Of a stretch of DNA of 64,000 nucleotides, positions 1-11,319 are shown in pieces (positions within the stretch are counted from its first letter, which is position 1; each line of letters begins with the position of its first letter). A program made the position numbers and the translations under genes. The stretch is from contig CM064867.1 in assembly GCA_032719365.1 (NCBI GenBank), positions 41,007,651-41,071,650 on the forward strand, read 5' to 3'. The notes beneath the pieces are model-generated. The model did no database searches, was not told the DNA's origin, and saw only the letters and a program-made list of their open reading frames with translations. The stretch comes from Prinsepia uniflora (taxonomy: Eukaryota; Streptophyta; Magnoliopsida; Rosales; Rosaceae).

Positions 1-2677
1 GTCTCTGCTACTGCCCACATCCACGATCAACCTGAAGGGCATTCAAAACATCAAAACTGTGAGTGGACAAAACAAATATTTTATAAAAACATTTCATCAA
101 AAAGACCTTTATGCCCTTCACTAAAAAGCATGCATGCATTCGAAAATCATTTCTCAAACATAGAACACGGGACCTTGGCCCAAAACCCAAAATAAGGAAG
201 CCCAGAACGAGTCTTCCTTCAAATCATGAAACACGGGGTCTCAGCCCAAATCCAATACACATGGGTCTCAGCCCAAAACCAATACACGTGGGTCTCAGCC
301 CAAAACCATCTCAGTGAAAACTCATACAACCATGTATATATAAAACCCATCATCAGCACCTCATGTGCCCCAAATCAATAACCAGTCACGATAAATCTAT
401 CAGTGTGCGCACTACTCAGGGTCTCACTCTGAGTCTACCCCTAGGATCTATGACGTCTAGGAGGAATCATCCAAAATCCAGGATCTACAACGTTTGGAGG
501 ACAGTCTGCGGACCCAACCCGAGACTATACCATATCTCTCATTCCTGGAATGTGCTCCCTCTTGAAGTCACTCATCCCAGGCAGTGGATCGTGACACTCC
601 AAGATCAACGACGTCTGGAGCAGACTAATACGCTCATAAGGAGGGCATATACATACTAGTATGAAAAACCACAAACGGGACTCACGCCCGATACCACAAG
701 TTAACTGGGCCTCCAACCCAAACTTATGACCCAACGGTGCCTCTAGCCCGAATTCACAATCAACTGGGCATCAAGCCCGAAACCACAGGGTCAGTCACGA
801 TTCCGATCATAGTGATGCGTCCAACCATCAGTCCAGGACCGCTCTCAATCCTGGTATGTTTCCGTGAACATATCACTACCGCGACCATCTCTGGGACATG
901 GTGCACACATCGCCGATCGCTCTGCTATACTGTCAGCACTCTGAAGTTAAGCCTCCAGTGGCTGCTCGACCACGGAAAGTGCATTGTGACCTATCAGGAG
1001 AGAACACATCCCCAGTCCGGAGGCGAGCATCACGTCGTCCGTCGCCGTGCACACAACACCTGTCACGACCATGACTCAGACCCGTAGGTCATCAATAGGG
1101 CCTCATGCCCGAGCCAAAGCCAAAAGCAAATGGGTCGCATGCCCGATTTTACCTTTTTCAAACCATTTTATTAAAATCGAAACATAAGCGCGTATAAGCA
1201 CGTATAAACTGGAAAACCTTGAAATACGTGTCCATACGTAAACACACACACAACATGCACTCATGGCATCACAAAATATATATTACAGTACTTATAAAAC
1301 ATTTATGCGTGCATCGATTCATAAAAGAAAGTCCACTCACAGGTCGTTTACGATGCCGCCTCGATACGCGCACTATACGCCTTCCCGGGTCAATTGCCAT
1401 CTCCGGGGTTCCCAAACCTGTCCAAATCACTTTAGAGGGTTAGTAACTACTTAATTAACCCCTTACTAAAGCCCCCTAATTTTTCGGGATTTTTAACTAT
1501 TTTTAAACGCTATCCTAAACTTTCGAACAACCCGAAATATATCGAGATGATGTCTGATCGACTCGAAACCAATCCCAAAATGTTCGTTACATTGAATAGA
1601 TAAAATTACATCTTGGAAGTTTCCCAAAACTCTCTCCCACAAGCCCGCACGCGCCGCCTGAAGTGTTTGCGCGTGGGAACCACGCACCAGCTACAGTGTT
1701 GTCTTCAAGCTCTAGCCGACTGGTCCGAACTGGCCGGTCCGGTTTTCTCTGCAATTCCGGCCCAACTTGACTGGCGTGATAGGTCCAGGCCCCTAAACCA
1801 TTCAATCTTCGTCCTTTTTCTTCCTAATCAATTCCAATCCTCCTATTTTGATCCTAGGAACCTAATAACGAAATCAAAATCACCAAAAACCCCTTAAAAC
1901 CCAACGGTCCAATTTTCTTCCTCACTGTCCAACATCCCACTTTTCTCCCTGGGGTTCCTCAGCCACTAGCCACCACCAAAACCTTCCTAAAACCCTCCCA
2001 TCACCTTAATAACCCCTTTCTAATTGACTAAAACCGTCCATAACTTCAAGAATAAAAAATAAAAGGAAAAAGGGCAAAAACGATTACCTTGCTTGAGGTC
2101 CTCCGCCGTCCACGTCGGCGCTGCTCCTAGCTAGCCACCACCATCATCCTGCCCTCCTCTCACTCTCTTGGTCTCTCAAGCATGATCATATGGGGGAAAG
2201 GTTTGATTGGGGTTGGAAGGGTGATCGGGTTTGGTGTCGAAATGGTCGAACAAGAAAAGGGGAAGGAGATGCATGAATATGTTTGAGTGTACAATGGATG
2301 AGTAACACTTGTCACTCATCCATTGGGCCAGGGACAAATATCTGGGGCCGCTTGCTGCCAAAAGTCCCTTGACTAGTAAAACGTGTAATCCTTCATTCGA
2401 ACTTCCGTGAACTGTAATTTCACCGTCGAACGTCCGAATTCGACGTGCCGCCTATCTATGGATTCGTATAGATGTGATCTAGGTAACGGTCCTCGGCCCT
2501 CGGCCATCGGACCTTCTGGGTCAAAAGTCAACTTTTCGCCCTCGTCTAGGGGCAAAATCGTAATTTCACCCTGAACGCCCATTAATCCTCGGCTAATCCC
2601 TTATTAGTCCTCGATTAGCAAGGCTAATCCGTCATTAATCCCTAATTAATCCTGAAAATTAGGGACGGGTCGTTACA
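1..2677 (-). mobile_element. LTR of a Tekay-type Gypsy element, cut by the window start
   Basis: The end GGTCGTTACA at 2668-2677 is the sense-strand 5' end (TGTAACGACC) shared with LTRs A, F, G and K. About 145 bases at the other end lie outside the window, judged against F (53081-55909), its closest relative here. It carries GTGAGTGGAC at 59-68 and the inverted copy at 1331-1340, TGCATGCA at 131-138, GGG..CCC-type short repeats between them, a hairpin at 2296-2321 and the shared box at 2441-2460. Beyond 2677 the sequence is CACTA transposase, so this LTR inserted into a transposon. Whether it is a solo LTR or belongs to a full element cannot be seen. Open frames inside it are chance. Confidence 0.85.
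2296..2321. repeat. LTR hairpin at the right end of LTR 1-2677
   Basis: Arms GGATGAGTAACA and TGTCACTCATCC with CT spacer; one mismatch. Confidence 0.7.
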
Positions 2678-3189
2678 GTTAATCAGTGTGATAATGATCA
2701 ATTTGTTGAGATATTAACCGGTATTTTTCCTTCTGCATCTGATTATATGGATAATGATGCCCCTAGGCCTTAACCCGAAGAGTCAGATCTCTATTACGAG
2801 AGGTTATTGAAAGAAGCTCAGCACGAATTATACCATGGTTGTAAATCCTTTTCGGTTGTAGGGGCAGTTCCACTACATATGAAAGTAGAGTATAATCAAA
2901 CGAACAAGCATTTTGATCACACGATGGACATCATCATCCGAATGCTCCATGAAGATAACAATCTCCCTAAAGATCATTATAACTCAAAGAAGCTCTTAAA
3001 GGATATCGGTTTAGGGTATGTGAAGATTCATGCATGTAAGAACAACTCTGCATTATTTTACGGTGAATTCGAGCAACTCGACAAATGTCCTATGTGTAAT
3101 GAGCCTAGGTTTCGAAAGGATAAGATTTTGAATAAAGTGTTGCGTTATTTTCCACTGAAGCCAAATTACAAAGATTCTTCATGTCGTTT
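2678..3189 (+). pseudogene. CACTA (En/Spm) TNP2-type transposase, 5' part
   Basis: Reading frame 2774-3189 encodes the N-terminal part of a plant CACTA transposase: an ELYHGCKSFS segment, a KLLKDIGLGYVKIHAC segment and a zinc-binding-like CPMCNEPRF segment, the usual order in TNP2 proteins ahead of the Transposase_21 domain. An in-frame TAA at 2771-2773 and the loss of the upstream part to the LTR at 1-2677 make it a pseudogene. The frame stops being transposase at 3189, where retroelement B inserted. It resumes at 21501 after the duplicated CGTTT, so the codons on the two sides rejoin in frame. Terminal inverted repeats of the transposon were not found. Confidence 0.85.
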
Positions 3190-5436
3190 TGACATGACCC
3201 GCCCCGATCCCACATGGACCACAAGGGGACGTGCCCTGCTTCCGTCTGGCACCCAATAATTCATACCAATTTCAACCTCAAAACATAAAATGCATAAATA
3301 ACCAAATTAAAGTCATACAACAAATCCGAATTAAACAGATGTCAAACAAGGGATGAAATCCAAAATTACAAGTTGCGAGCACGACTCTAACATAAACCTG
3401 CGGGGAAACCACCCAGCAGGGGTTCAGGTACGCAGAAGTAGATCTATGCCTCAGCCTCAGGTTCCTCCTCTACCTCAGTATCACGACCTGGAGGGGTTAC
3501 CAAAAACATTAAGGGTGAGTGGACCGAAACTCAAGTTTATAAAATCATTTGATAAGTAAAACATATAATTTACCCCTCCGTTTTCCAAACATGCATGCAA
3601 CCGTATTTAAAACCATCAATCATATGATACGAACCATAAGGCATATAATAAAACCATAATATCATTTTAGCCACTGCACTATACACTCCAATTCGACAAC
3701 CCTGATGTCTGACGTCCCTGACGTACAATAAGGTCACAATCACAAGGCTACGCGTGCCACTCGGGTCTCAATTCCGAGTTCAATCCCTGAACCCTGTTCG
3801 GTTACAGCATCCCCGATGCTTAGCGTCATAGACGCTGGACGTTCTAGACGTCCGTGACCTCTCCGGGGTACCTCATCCGGAGGAGACAGGATCATATGAA
3901 TGGATCTATACAGTGCAGTAACAAATACATTTTATTGATATCCACATGCAAGGCATATATTTATACACAGATAAAATCCAAACCAAACCTTATGTTCCAT
4001 CGGACGGGTCTCAAGCCCAAATACCGTGAAACGTGTCATAACCATAATTTCCATATCATCAGAACCGTTTATTTGATTTTAGCATGTGAATAAATAAGTA
4101 AATCGGAAAACATTTTGAGCATGCAAGTGTTTAATGAATTGGGCCCACTCACTGTACGATTCCGCTGCGAATATGCGCGTACGTGACAGGACCCGTCCCA
4201 ATCCCACTGGGACCACCCGGGGACGTGCCCCGCTCTCGTCTGACAATGACTCTAAACATACCAAAATTACCCTTAAATAAAAACCGAATACTTAAATAGA
4301 TAGATAACGTACTACAACAGTGTTTAAAGCGATACTGTCAGACAAGGGAAAGTAAAATACAACACGTGAGCACAATAGTCAGAGTACATTTATTCGGTGC
4401 TCAACCTACCCACAAGTGGGTGTACAGGTCCACAGCTAAGTAAACTAAACCTCTGCCTCCTCCTCTATTTCCGTGTCAGGGTCTGGAGGGGTCAGTAACA
4501 CAAGGGTGAGTGGGCCAAAAATAACAGTTTATAAATCAATTTAATGATAAATAATCATAAGGTTTTACCCCTTCGTTTTCCAAATCTTGCATGCAGTGAA
4601 AATATAATATTATAATGAAATCATAACCATAAAACCACAATAATAATCGAAAGGAGAAACTAACATATCAGTGCACTGTAAAACCCAACCCAAATGATGT
4701 CACGGTTCTAAGGCTACGCGTTGCCACTCAGGGTCTCACACCCGAGACTCTCTAGGTACATCAGCTCCCGGTATCCCGGTCACTGCCCGAGGTATATGAA
4801 CATGCCTTCCTGAGAGTAAGCAGCCCAACGGGGGTCAAATCCACTCAGTCAGGGCCCCGTGACTACTCCAGGGTCCACCCAGGCCAACGACCCTCCCTGG
4901 AGGAGACAATATACACAGGTAGGAAAGTACAGTACAATAACAGTATAGTTTACCCTATGTCCCCCCGGATATCCCAAAAAAAATCCACATATAATCCAGA
5001 CGGGTCTCATGCCCAAAACATTGTAATAGCATATATAAACAGTTCATATAAGACTCATCGAAATCATAAGTGGAAATAGTAAAACAGTTTATGCATGCAA
5101 GCCTTTTATAAACCAAACAGCCCACTCACACTCGGTCCTTGCTGCTCAACGATCTCTAAAACCTGTATTTTTATACCTGAGGGTTACTTAAGGACCCTAT
5201 AACATCAATACCAAGACCCTAGAACAAATCCGCCTCAAAATCGCATCCCGGGCATTATTCCCAGTGCTTCAAACCCCATTTTGACTAATCTAACGATCTC
5301 CGATCGACACGAAACCACCTCCATTGGATCCGTATCGTCGAAACCTTGAAAATGGTACCGGCCCCACCAAAATCACTGTTCACACGCGCCCCCACGCGCC
5401 TGGTCAATGCGTGGGTCAACGCTGCTACAGTACTGC

Positions 5437-5557
5437 TGACGTCAGCATGACGTCATCACTGACACTTGTCAGGTGACACATGGCATGTTTTGATTGGTCC
5501 CTGGTCTGACAACATCTGACAGGATGACGTCATCATGACGTCAGCATGATGACGTCA
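5437..5557. promoter_or_regulatory. Cluster of five perfect TGACGTCA (CRE/as-1-like) palindromes
   Basis: TGACGTCA occurs at 5437-5444, 5448-5455, 5525-5532, 5536-5543 and 5550-5557, with start spacings of 11, 77, 11 and 14 bases. In plants the TGACG core is the classic binding site of bZIP (TGA-type) factors. The cluster lies in A's 3' LTR only; the 5' LTR lost it by deletion. A role in transcription is inferred, not shown. Confidence 0.55.
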
Positions 5558-6451
5558 TCATGCTACAGTACCGGGTCAGCCCGTTTGACTGGAACCGGGT
5601 CGCCGTCGACCCACGGCTTGACCCGATTCCACCGTACGATTCTGGCCACCATTTTCAACGGGGTTCATCCCTATAGGGTCGTCTAGGTCTGTTCTATGGT
5701 TCTACAACCTCAAAACCGAAAGAAAACGAGAAGAAACTCACCAGTCCTTGTTGAACTTCACGGCCAGGAATCCAGTCGTCGTCTCCGTCGATCAACGCCG
5801 TCTCAGTCGTCCAAACTGGTCCCAACCAACTCGTCTCTAGCCCTAGGACATGTCCATAAACAATAGATCAATTTCTAGGCATTAAAACGGGTTGGTTCGA
5901 AACAGGGGAGTGAAAACGGGTTCTCGGGTTTTCGGCCTTACCGCCGCCGTGTCGCCGCCGCAGGCTTCGCCGTCGTCCAGTTACGCTCCTGGGGTCCTCA
6001 CGGTGTAGACTGGAGCTTCCCCTACGTCGAGGTGGTGTGGATGTCGCGGTTTGCTTCTTGGACCCGATTCCTCTGTGTTTCGGGTCTGAGTTTTGCACGG
6101 CTGTTCATGCGGGGGAAATGGGGTGGTGGTCACCGGTGATGCACGGTGATGATGAGCAGATGATGGTGGTGCTGTTGGTGGTCGTCTGGTGCGATGAGGG
6201 CGGCTGGTTTGTGTGTTTGGGTGGAGAGAAAATGGGAAGAAAATGCATGGGTTAGGGGGGGATGGATGTGTGTTTGTGTGTGTTTGAGAGAAGACAGGGA
6301 GTGTTCGTGCATGAAGAAGAAAAACTGAGGAAATGGAAGGCTAGGATTAGTTTAGGCAGAAATCCAATGGCTAGGGATTAGGGAGGGAAAATTAAATTAG
6401 TATAAAATGGTTAAATAGTGTAATGTTGCTTTATTGGAATAGTATGGAATT

Positions 6452-6477
6452 GGATGGGTGACACTTGTCACTCATCC
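6452..6477. repeat. LTR hairpin in A 3' LTR
   Basis: Inverted repeat with arms GGATGGGTGACA and TGTCACTCATCC around a CT spacer; one arm position differs from perfect pairing (a G in place of A). About 295 bases from the sense start of the LTR. Confidence 0.7.
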
Positions 6478-6771
6478 ACTGGTTTGATTTAAATATTATT
6501 TTGGCATGGATTCCCATAATAAATTAATATTTTATTCCGTTGTTCTCGGTTCGTAAATTCCACTAAAACGCTTCCTTGACCATAACTTCTTCATACGAAC
6601 TCTGATTTCGGCGTGCCGCTTGCCTACGGATTCCTGACGTCCCGATCTACGTCATAGTCATGGGTCAAAGTCCAAATTATTTCCCGGGTCAAAAGTCAAA
6701 GTTTCCCCCCTTCAGGGGCAAAATAGTCTTTTTACATTAAAATATTATTATTCTCGGTTCGGGTCGTTACA

Positions 6772-6786
6772 ATCTACCCACCTTAC
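6772..6786 (-). other. Element A polypurine tract
   Basis: The minus strand reads GTAAGGTGGGTAGAT directly before the 3' LTR (TGTAACG...). This is the expected plus-strand priming site. The adjacent GACGAAATTTC is also present in B at the same place and is typical of this lineage. Confidence 0.75.
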
Positions 6787-6806
6787 AGAAATTTCGTCCT
6801 CGAAAT

Positions 6807-8202
6807 TTACTCGAACAAGTGTGGGTACTGTCCTCTCATCAATTCCTCGGGTTCCCATGTCGCTTCCTCCACATCGTGGTTCCGCCATAGCACCTTAACC
6901 AATGAAATCGTCTTATTCCTTAAGTCCTTTTCCTTCCTATCCAGAATCTGCACTGGCCGTTCCTCGAAGCTTAAGTCTGTCATCAGTTCCAGTGGTTGTT
7001 CTGGCAGCGCATGAGAGTCATCCCGAAGGTACTTCGGTAGCATAGATAAATGGAATACGTCATGTACTCGGGAAAGCTCCGAAGGTAGTGCTAAATGATA
7101 AGCCACTGGACCAATTCTCTCGACAATCTCATAAGGTCCGATATAACGGGGACTCAATCTCCCACGTCGTCTAAATCGGAGAATTCCTTTCCACGGCGAT
7201 AACTTTAAAAAGACAAAGTCACCAACCTCAAACTCCAAATCTCGGATCCGTCGATCCGCATAGCTCTTCTGACGATCCTGGGCCGCCTTCAGTCTCTTCC
7301 GAATAACCCGAACTGTCTCCTGGGTCATATCCATCAAATCCGGCCCCACTGCGGTTCTTTCTCCGATCTCCATCCAGCATACCGGTGTTCTGCACTGTCG
7401 ACCATACAGTGCCTCATAGGGTGTCATCCCTATACTCGCATGGTAGCTGTTATTGTAGGTAAACTCCATCAATGGCAATCGATCAGCCCACGAATCTTGG
7501 AATTGCAACACACAGGCTCTCATCATGTCCTTGAGAGTCTGTATTATCCTTTCGGACTGTCCGTCGGTCTGTGGGTGGAATGTCGTACTGAAGTGCAATT
7601 TCGTACCCAAAGTAGTCTGTAGACTCCTCCAAAACCTGGATGTGAAACGCGGATCTCGATCCGACACGATCGACTCTGGGGTTCCGTGTAGTCGGATGAT
7701 CTCATTAATGAATAGCTGGGCCAAACGGTTGGGCTTGTACGTCTCACGTACAGGCAGAAAATGCGCTGATTTAGTCAACCGGTCTACTATCACCCAAACT
7801 CCATCAAATCCACTCCTTGTCTTCGGTAACTTGAAGACAAAGTCCATGGTAATGTGATCCCACTTCCATTGCGGAATTGGAATGCATAGCCCCATACGGA
7901 CGCTGCCGTTCTGCCTTGACCTGCTGACAGATCAAACATTTGCTGACAAACTCAGCTATCTCCCACTTCATCCCTGGCCACCAATAATAGTCCCGGAGAG
8001 TACGGTACATCTTCGTCCCTCCTGGATGCATAGCATAGGCCGAACTATGGGCCTCGTCTAAAATCTCTCTCCTCAACCCTGGTACCGCAGGTACACACAA
8101 TCTCCCAAGCTTCACTAATGCTCCATCACCCCAGATGGAGAAATCTTGTCTCTGTCCGGATTCAACCTCGTTTCTGTAGTCACAGAGTATCTGGTCTTGA
8201 AG
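6807..8202 (-). pseudogene. Element A integrase and chromodomain-like tail
   Basis: The last third of pol. The 6807-7895 frame (362 aa) is open. It holds the integrase core with acidic residues at about D18, D79 and E115 (MDF, SDRD and DGQSE contexts), a GPF/Y-like module (YIGPYEIVERIG) near residue 240, and a C-terminal chromodomain-like segment (VKVLWRNHDVEEATWEPE) ending near 6807. The zinc-finger region (HSSAYAMHPGG...CLICQQVK) is in 7900-8115. The two are separated by a frameshift near 7893. An in-frame TAA at about 8203-8205 separates this part from RNase H; its codon context suggests a former CAA. Integrase inserts the cDNA; the chromodomain is thought to steer insertion to heterochromatin. 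Confidence 0.88.
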
Positions 8203-9512
8203 TTAAGCCTCGATGATTCTGTCGACCAACACGGGTCGCACATGAAAGCTAGCCAACAAGGCTCCTTGATCGTCCATTCCTAACATAACTCCGCTCTTCC
8301 GGAGTTCCACCAACAAGGGAAGGTATATCAATCTCAAATGCGCAACTGATCCCGCCGACTTCCTACTAAGTGCATCGGCTACGACATTTACCTTTCCAGG
8401 ATGGTACTCGATGGTACAGTCATAATCCTTTAACAATTCTAACCATCTCCGCTGTCTCATGTTGAGTTCCTTCTGACTGAACAGATGTTTAAGACTCTGG
8501 TGATCGGTGAATATTCGGCATGTCACACCGAACAAATGATGTCTCCATATCCTTAGGGCATGAACCACCGCTGCCAATTCCAAGTCATGAGTAGGGTAGT
8601 TCAATTCGTGCGTCTTCAGCTGCCGGGATGCGTAAGCAATCACTTTTCCATTCTGCATCAATACACAACCCAAGCCCTGCATCGATGCATCACTATATAC
8701 CACGAACTCTCCATGGCTGTCCGGTAATGCAAGGACAGGTGCAGTGGTTAATCGGAACTTTAATTCCTGAAAACTCTGTTCACACTGATCGTCCCACACA
8801 AACTTCACCCCTTTCCGGGTTAACCGAGTCAATGGTGCGGCAATCTGGGAGAAACCCTCCACGAATCTCCGATAGTAGCCCGCTAACCTAACAAAACTTC
8901 GCACTTCCGTCACCGTGGTCGGTCTTGGCCAATTTGTCACAGCCTCCGTTTTCTGAGGATCCACACTTATCCCCTCGGGTGATATAATGTGACCCAAGAA
9001 TCCAATCCTATTTAGCCAAAATTGACATTTTCTCAACTTGGCATATAGCTGCTCCTGTTGTAGTTTACCCAATACCATTCGTAAGTGCTTCTCATGAGCC
9101 CTGACACTGTTGGAATACACCAAGATGTCGTCGATAAACACAATCACAAATTTATCCAGGTACGCTCGAAAGACCCGATTCATCAAGTCCATGAATGCAG
9201 CTGGTGCATTCGTCAGTCCAAAGGGCGTCACCAAGAACTCATAATGCCCATACCTCGTTCGAAAACTGTTTTCTGAACATCCCCCTCGGCTATTCTCAGT
9301 TGATGGTATCCTGACCTCAGATCTATCTTGGAGAAATATCGTGCTCCTCGTAACTGATCGAACAAATCATCGATCCTGGGTAAGGGATACTGATTCCTTA
9401 CCGTGGCCTTGTTCAACTGCCTATAATCCACACACAACCGCAAACTACCCTCCTTCTTTTTCACAAATAAGACCGGCGCTCCCCATGGTGATGTACTGGG
9501 TCGGATCCTGTA
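8203..9512 (-). pseudogene. Element A reverse transcriptase and RNase H
   Basis: Two frames, 9228-9464 and 8203-9234, encode RT (KKKEGSLRLCVDYRQLN, DLRSGYHQL, and the catalytic FIDDILVYS box) followed by RNase H (VVYSDASMQGLGCVLMQ, ELNYPTHDLELAAV, DHQSLKHLF). A one-base loss near 9270 breaks RT between DLRSGYHQL and the FIDD box. About 23 bases are missing near 9512 at the protease-RT junction compared with B, which shifts the frame again. RT and RNase H together would copy element RNA into DNA in cytoplasmic particles; this copy cannot do so as it stands. Confidence 0.88.
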
Positions 9513-11207
9513 ATTGGATTTTCAATTCCCGTAGCTCTGCCGGTGCCATACGATACGGTGCTTGTGAAATCGATCGAGTCCCGGGGAGTAACTCGATCGT
9601 AAAATCGATCTCCCTGGGTGGTGGTAATCCAGGTAAATCCCCTGGAAAGACATCAGGAAATTCCCGCACAATCGGAATATCCTCAATTCTCAAAGATTCA
9701 TCCGTAGACTCTACCACATAAGCAAGATAACCCTGACACCCCCTCTGTAAAAGTTTTGTAGTTGTGAGTGTAGATATTACCTTGGGTGATGCGTCTCCAT
9801 ACCCCCCCTGAAATATCACTTCCGGCAATCCCGAACCTCTCAAAGTCAATCGTATGTTACTACAGTCGATAAGCGAATTGTACTCCGACAACCAATCAAA
9901 TACAAGTATCACATCGAAGTCGTGCACATTCATCAGAATCAAATCTGCCGGAAATTCGACTCCCTCAATCTCCACAGGGCAAGCTCGTATCTCCTGGTTC
10001 ACTTGGTAGGTCACACCCATCGGTGTTCCCACACCCATCTCGTGCTCAAGTGCAGTCACCTCACGGCCCAACAGACCCGCACAACGCGGTGAAATAAAAG
10101 AATGAGTTGCCCCTGAATCCATCAATGCACGAACAACCATGCCATAAATATGTACAGTACCTGTCAACACTCCCGGAATGGATCTGGCCTGCTGTTGGGT
10201 AACAGCATAGACACGAGCCATAGACTCTGCAGGTCGTCCCCGTCCTCTAGCTCCTCGATCACGGCCACGCACAACACCGCGTGTCCGGCTACTGTCAGGC
10301 TGAGATGCTGAGCTCTGTGCTGGCATAGTGCTGCCCCGAATCAGTGGACACTCAGAAGCATAGTGCCCCGGCTCACCACAAGCGAAGCAAGAGACCTCCC
10401 TAGGTCGACCCGAGTATCCTCCCGGTGAGATGCTCATCGGTGAGTACGGCTGCTGCCAAGCCCCAGAACGCTGTCCAGACCGTTGAGGACTCCTGAACTG
10501 ACCAGAACGTCCTCGGCTGCTCGAAGATGAAAATCCACCAGAATGTCCTCCCTTCGAGCCCCGACGGCCCGAGAATCCCAAGTGCGGGCGATCACGTCGC
10601 CGTGTCTCCCCCTCAGCTCGCTGACGTGCCAGGATACTATTCTCAACCCTGGTCGCCGCATCAGTTAGATCCCTCATGGTAGCAAAGGACGTTGCAGTCA
10701 CCATCGCCTGAATCTCAGGTCGCAGGCCCCACTCAAATCTGCGACATCGATCCTCCTCGGTGATCATGAAGTTCTCAGCAAAGCGAGACAACATCAGGAA
10801 GGTCTCCTCGTACTCTGCTACAGTCTGGTCTCCCTGCCGGAGTTGCAGAAACTCCGCCTCACGGGCGTTGCGAAACGACCGTGGATAAAACTGGTTGAGA
10901 AACCACTCCTGGAAGGTCTCCCATGGAATGGTGTGAAAGGTCCAGCCGGCCAGGACAAGGTTGTGCCACCATCGATAGGCGCTCCCATCCAGTAGGAAAG
11001 TTGCCAGTACGACACGCTCCTCCGGTGGACAGTGCATGACCTCGAAGATCCTCTCCTAGCGGTCAATCCACTGGTGTGCTTCCTCGGGGTGGTTGCCCCA
11101 CTAAAGTGCGTAGAACCCAGGCGCTGAGCTCGCTCAATGCTCGCAGTGTCTCCATTCCCTCCATTGCCCTCGTCAACACGTGCACAGGGTTCACGTCGGG
11201 GAGGCAT
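9513..11207 (-). pseudogene. Element A gag and protease
   Basis: Start ATG is at 11207-11205 (MPPRREP), chosen because element B starts with the same MPPRR context. Gag has the Retrotrans_gag core (FLLDGSAYRWWHNL, FLNQFYPRSFRNARE), a basic tail, and a CCHC zinc knuckle (CFACGEPGHYASEC). Protease follows with the active-site DSGATHSFIS motif. Near 11090 a single-base shift moves gag out of frame, and a TAG at about 11058 replaces a tryptophan expected from related elements. From 11037 down to about 9512 the frame is open. Gag forms the particle and binds RNA; protease cleaves the polyprotein. Confidence 0.88.
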
Positions 11208-11304
11208 ATCCAACTGTTAAGAGGCAAACAGGTTAAAAGACATCGAAAGCGACCATGTACAAAGTACAAACCGTTAACCTAGTACTCTGACTGCTAATTC
11301 TAAT

Positions 11305-11316
11305 GCTCTGATACCA
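11305..11316 (-). other. Element A primer-binding site (initiator Met tRNA type)
   Basis: Minus strand TGGTATCAGAGC, three bases inside the 5' LTR end. It is the standard match to the 3' end of plant initiator methionine tRNA. Confidence 0.85.
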
Positions 11317-11319
11317 AGC

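Larger units (their letters stand above)
4184..6771 (-). repeat. Element A 3' LTR (full length)
   Basis: 2588 bases, TGACAGG...GTTACA on the plus strand. It contains the stem arms GTCTGACA 4238-4245 and TGTCAGAC 4336-4343; the mirrored pair GTGAGTGGGC 4506-4515 and GCCCACTCAC 5120-5129 with TGCATGCA at 4588-4595 and 5092-5099; five TGACGTCA sites at 5437-5557; a hairpin at 6452-6477; and the shared box at 6609-6630. A plus-strand open frame at 6037-6255 also occurs in the other LTR, but only because LTRs are copies. Confidence 0.92.

Noticed and set aside
6037..6255. 72-aa plus-strand frame in A's LTR, present again at 12008-12226
   Set aside because: Conservation is explained by LTR duplication; the frame is antisense to the element and lacks similarity to any known protein.
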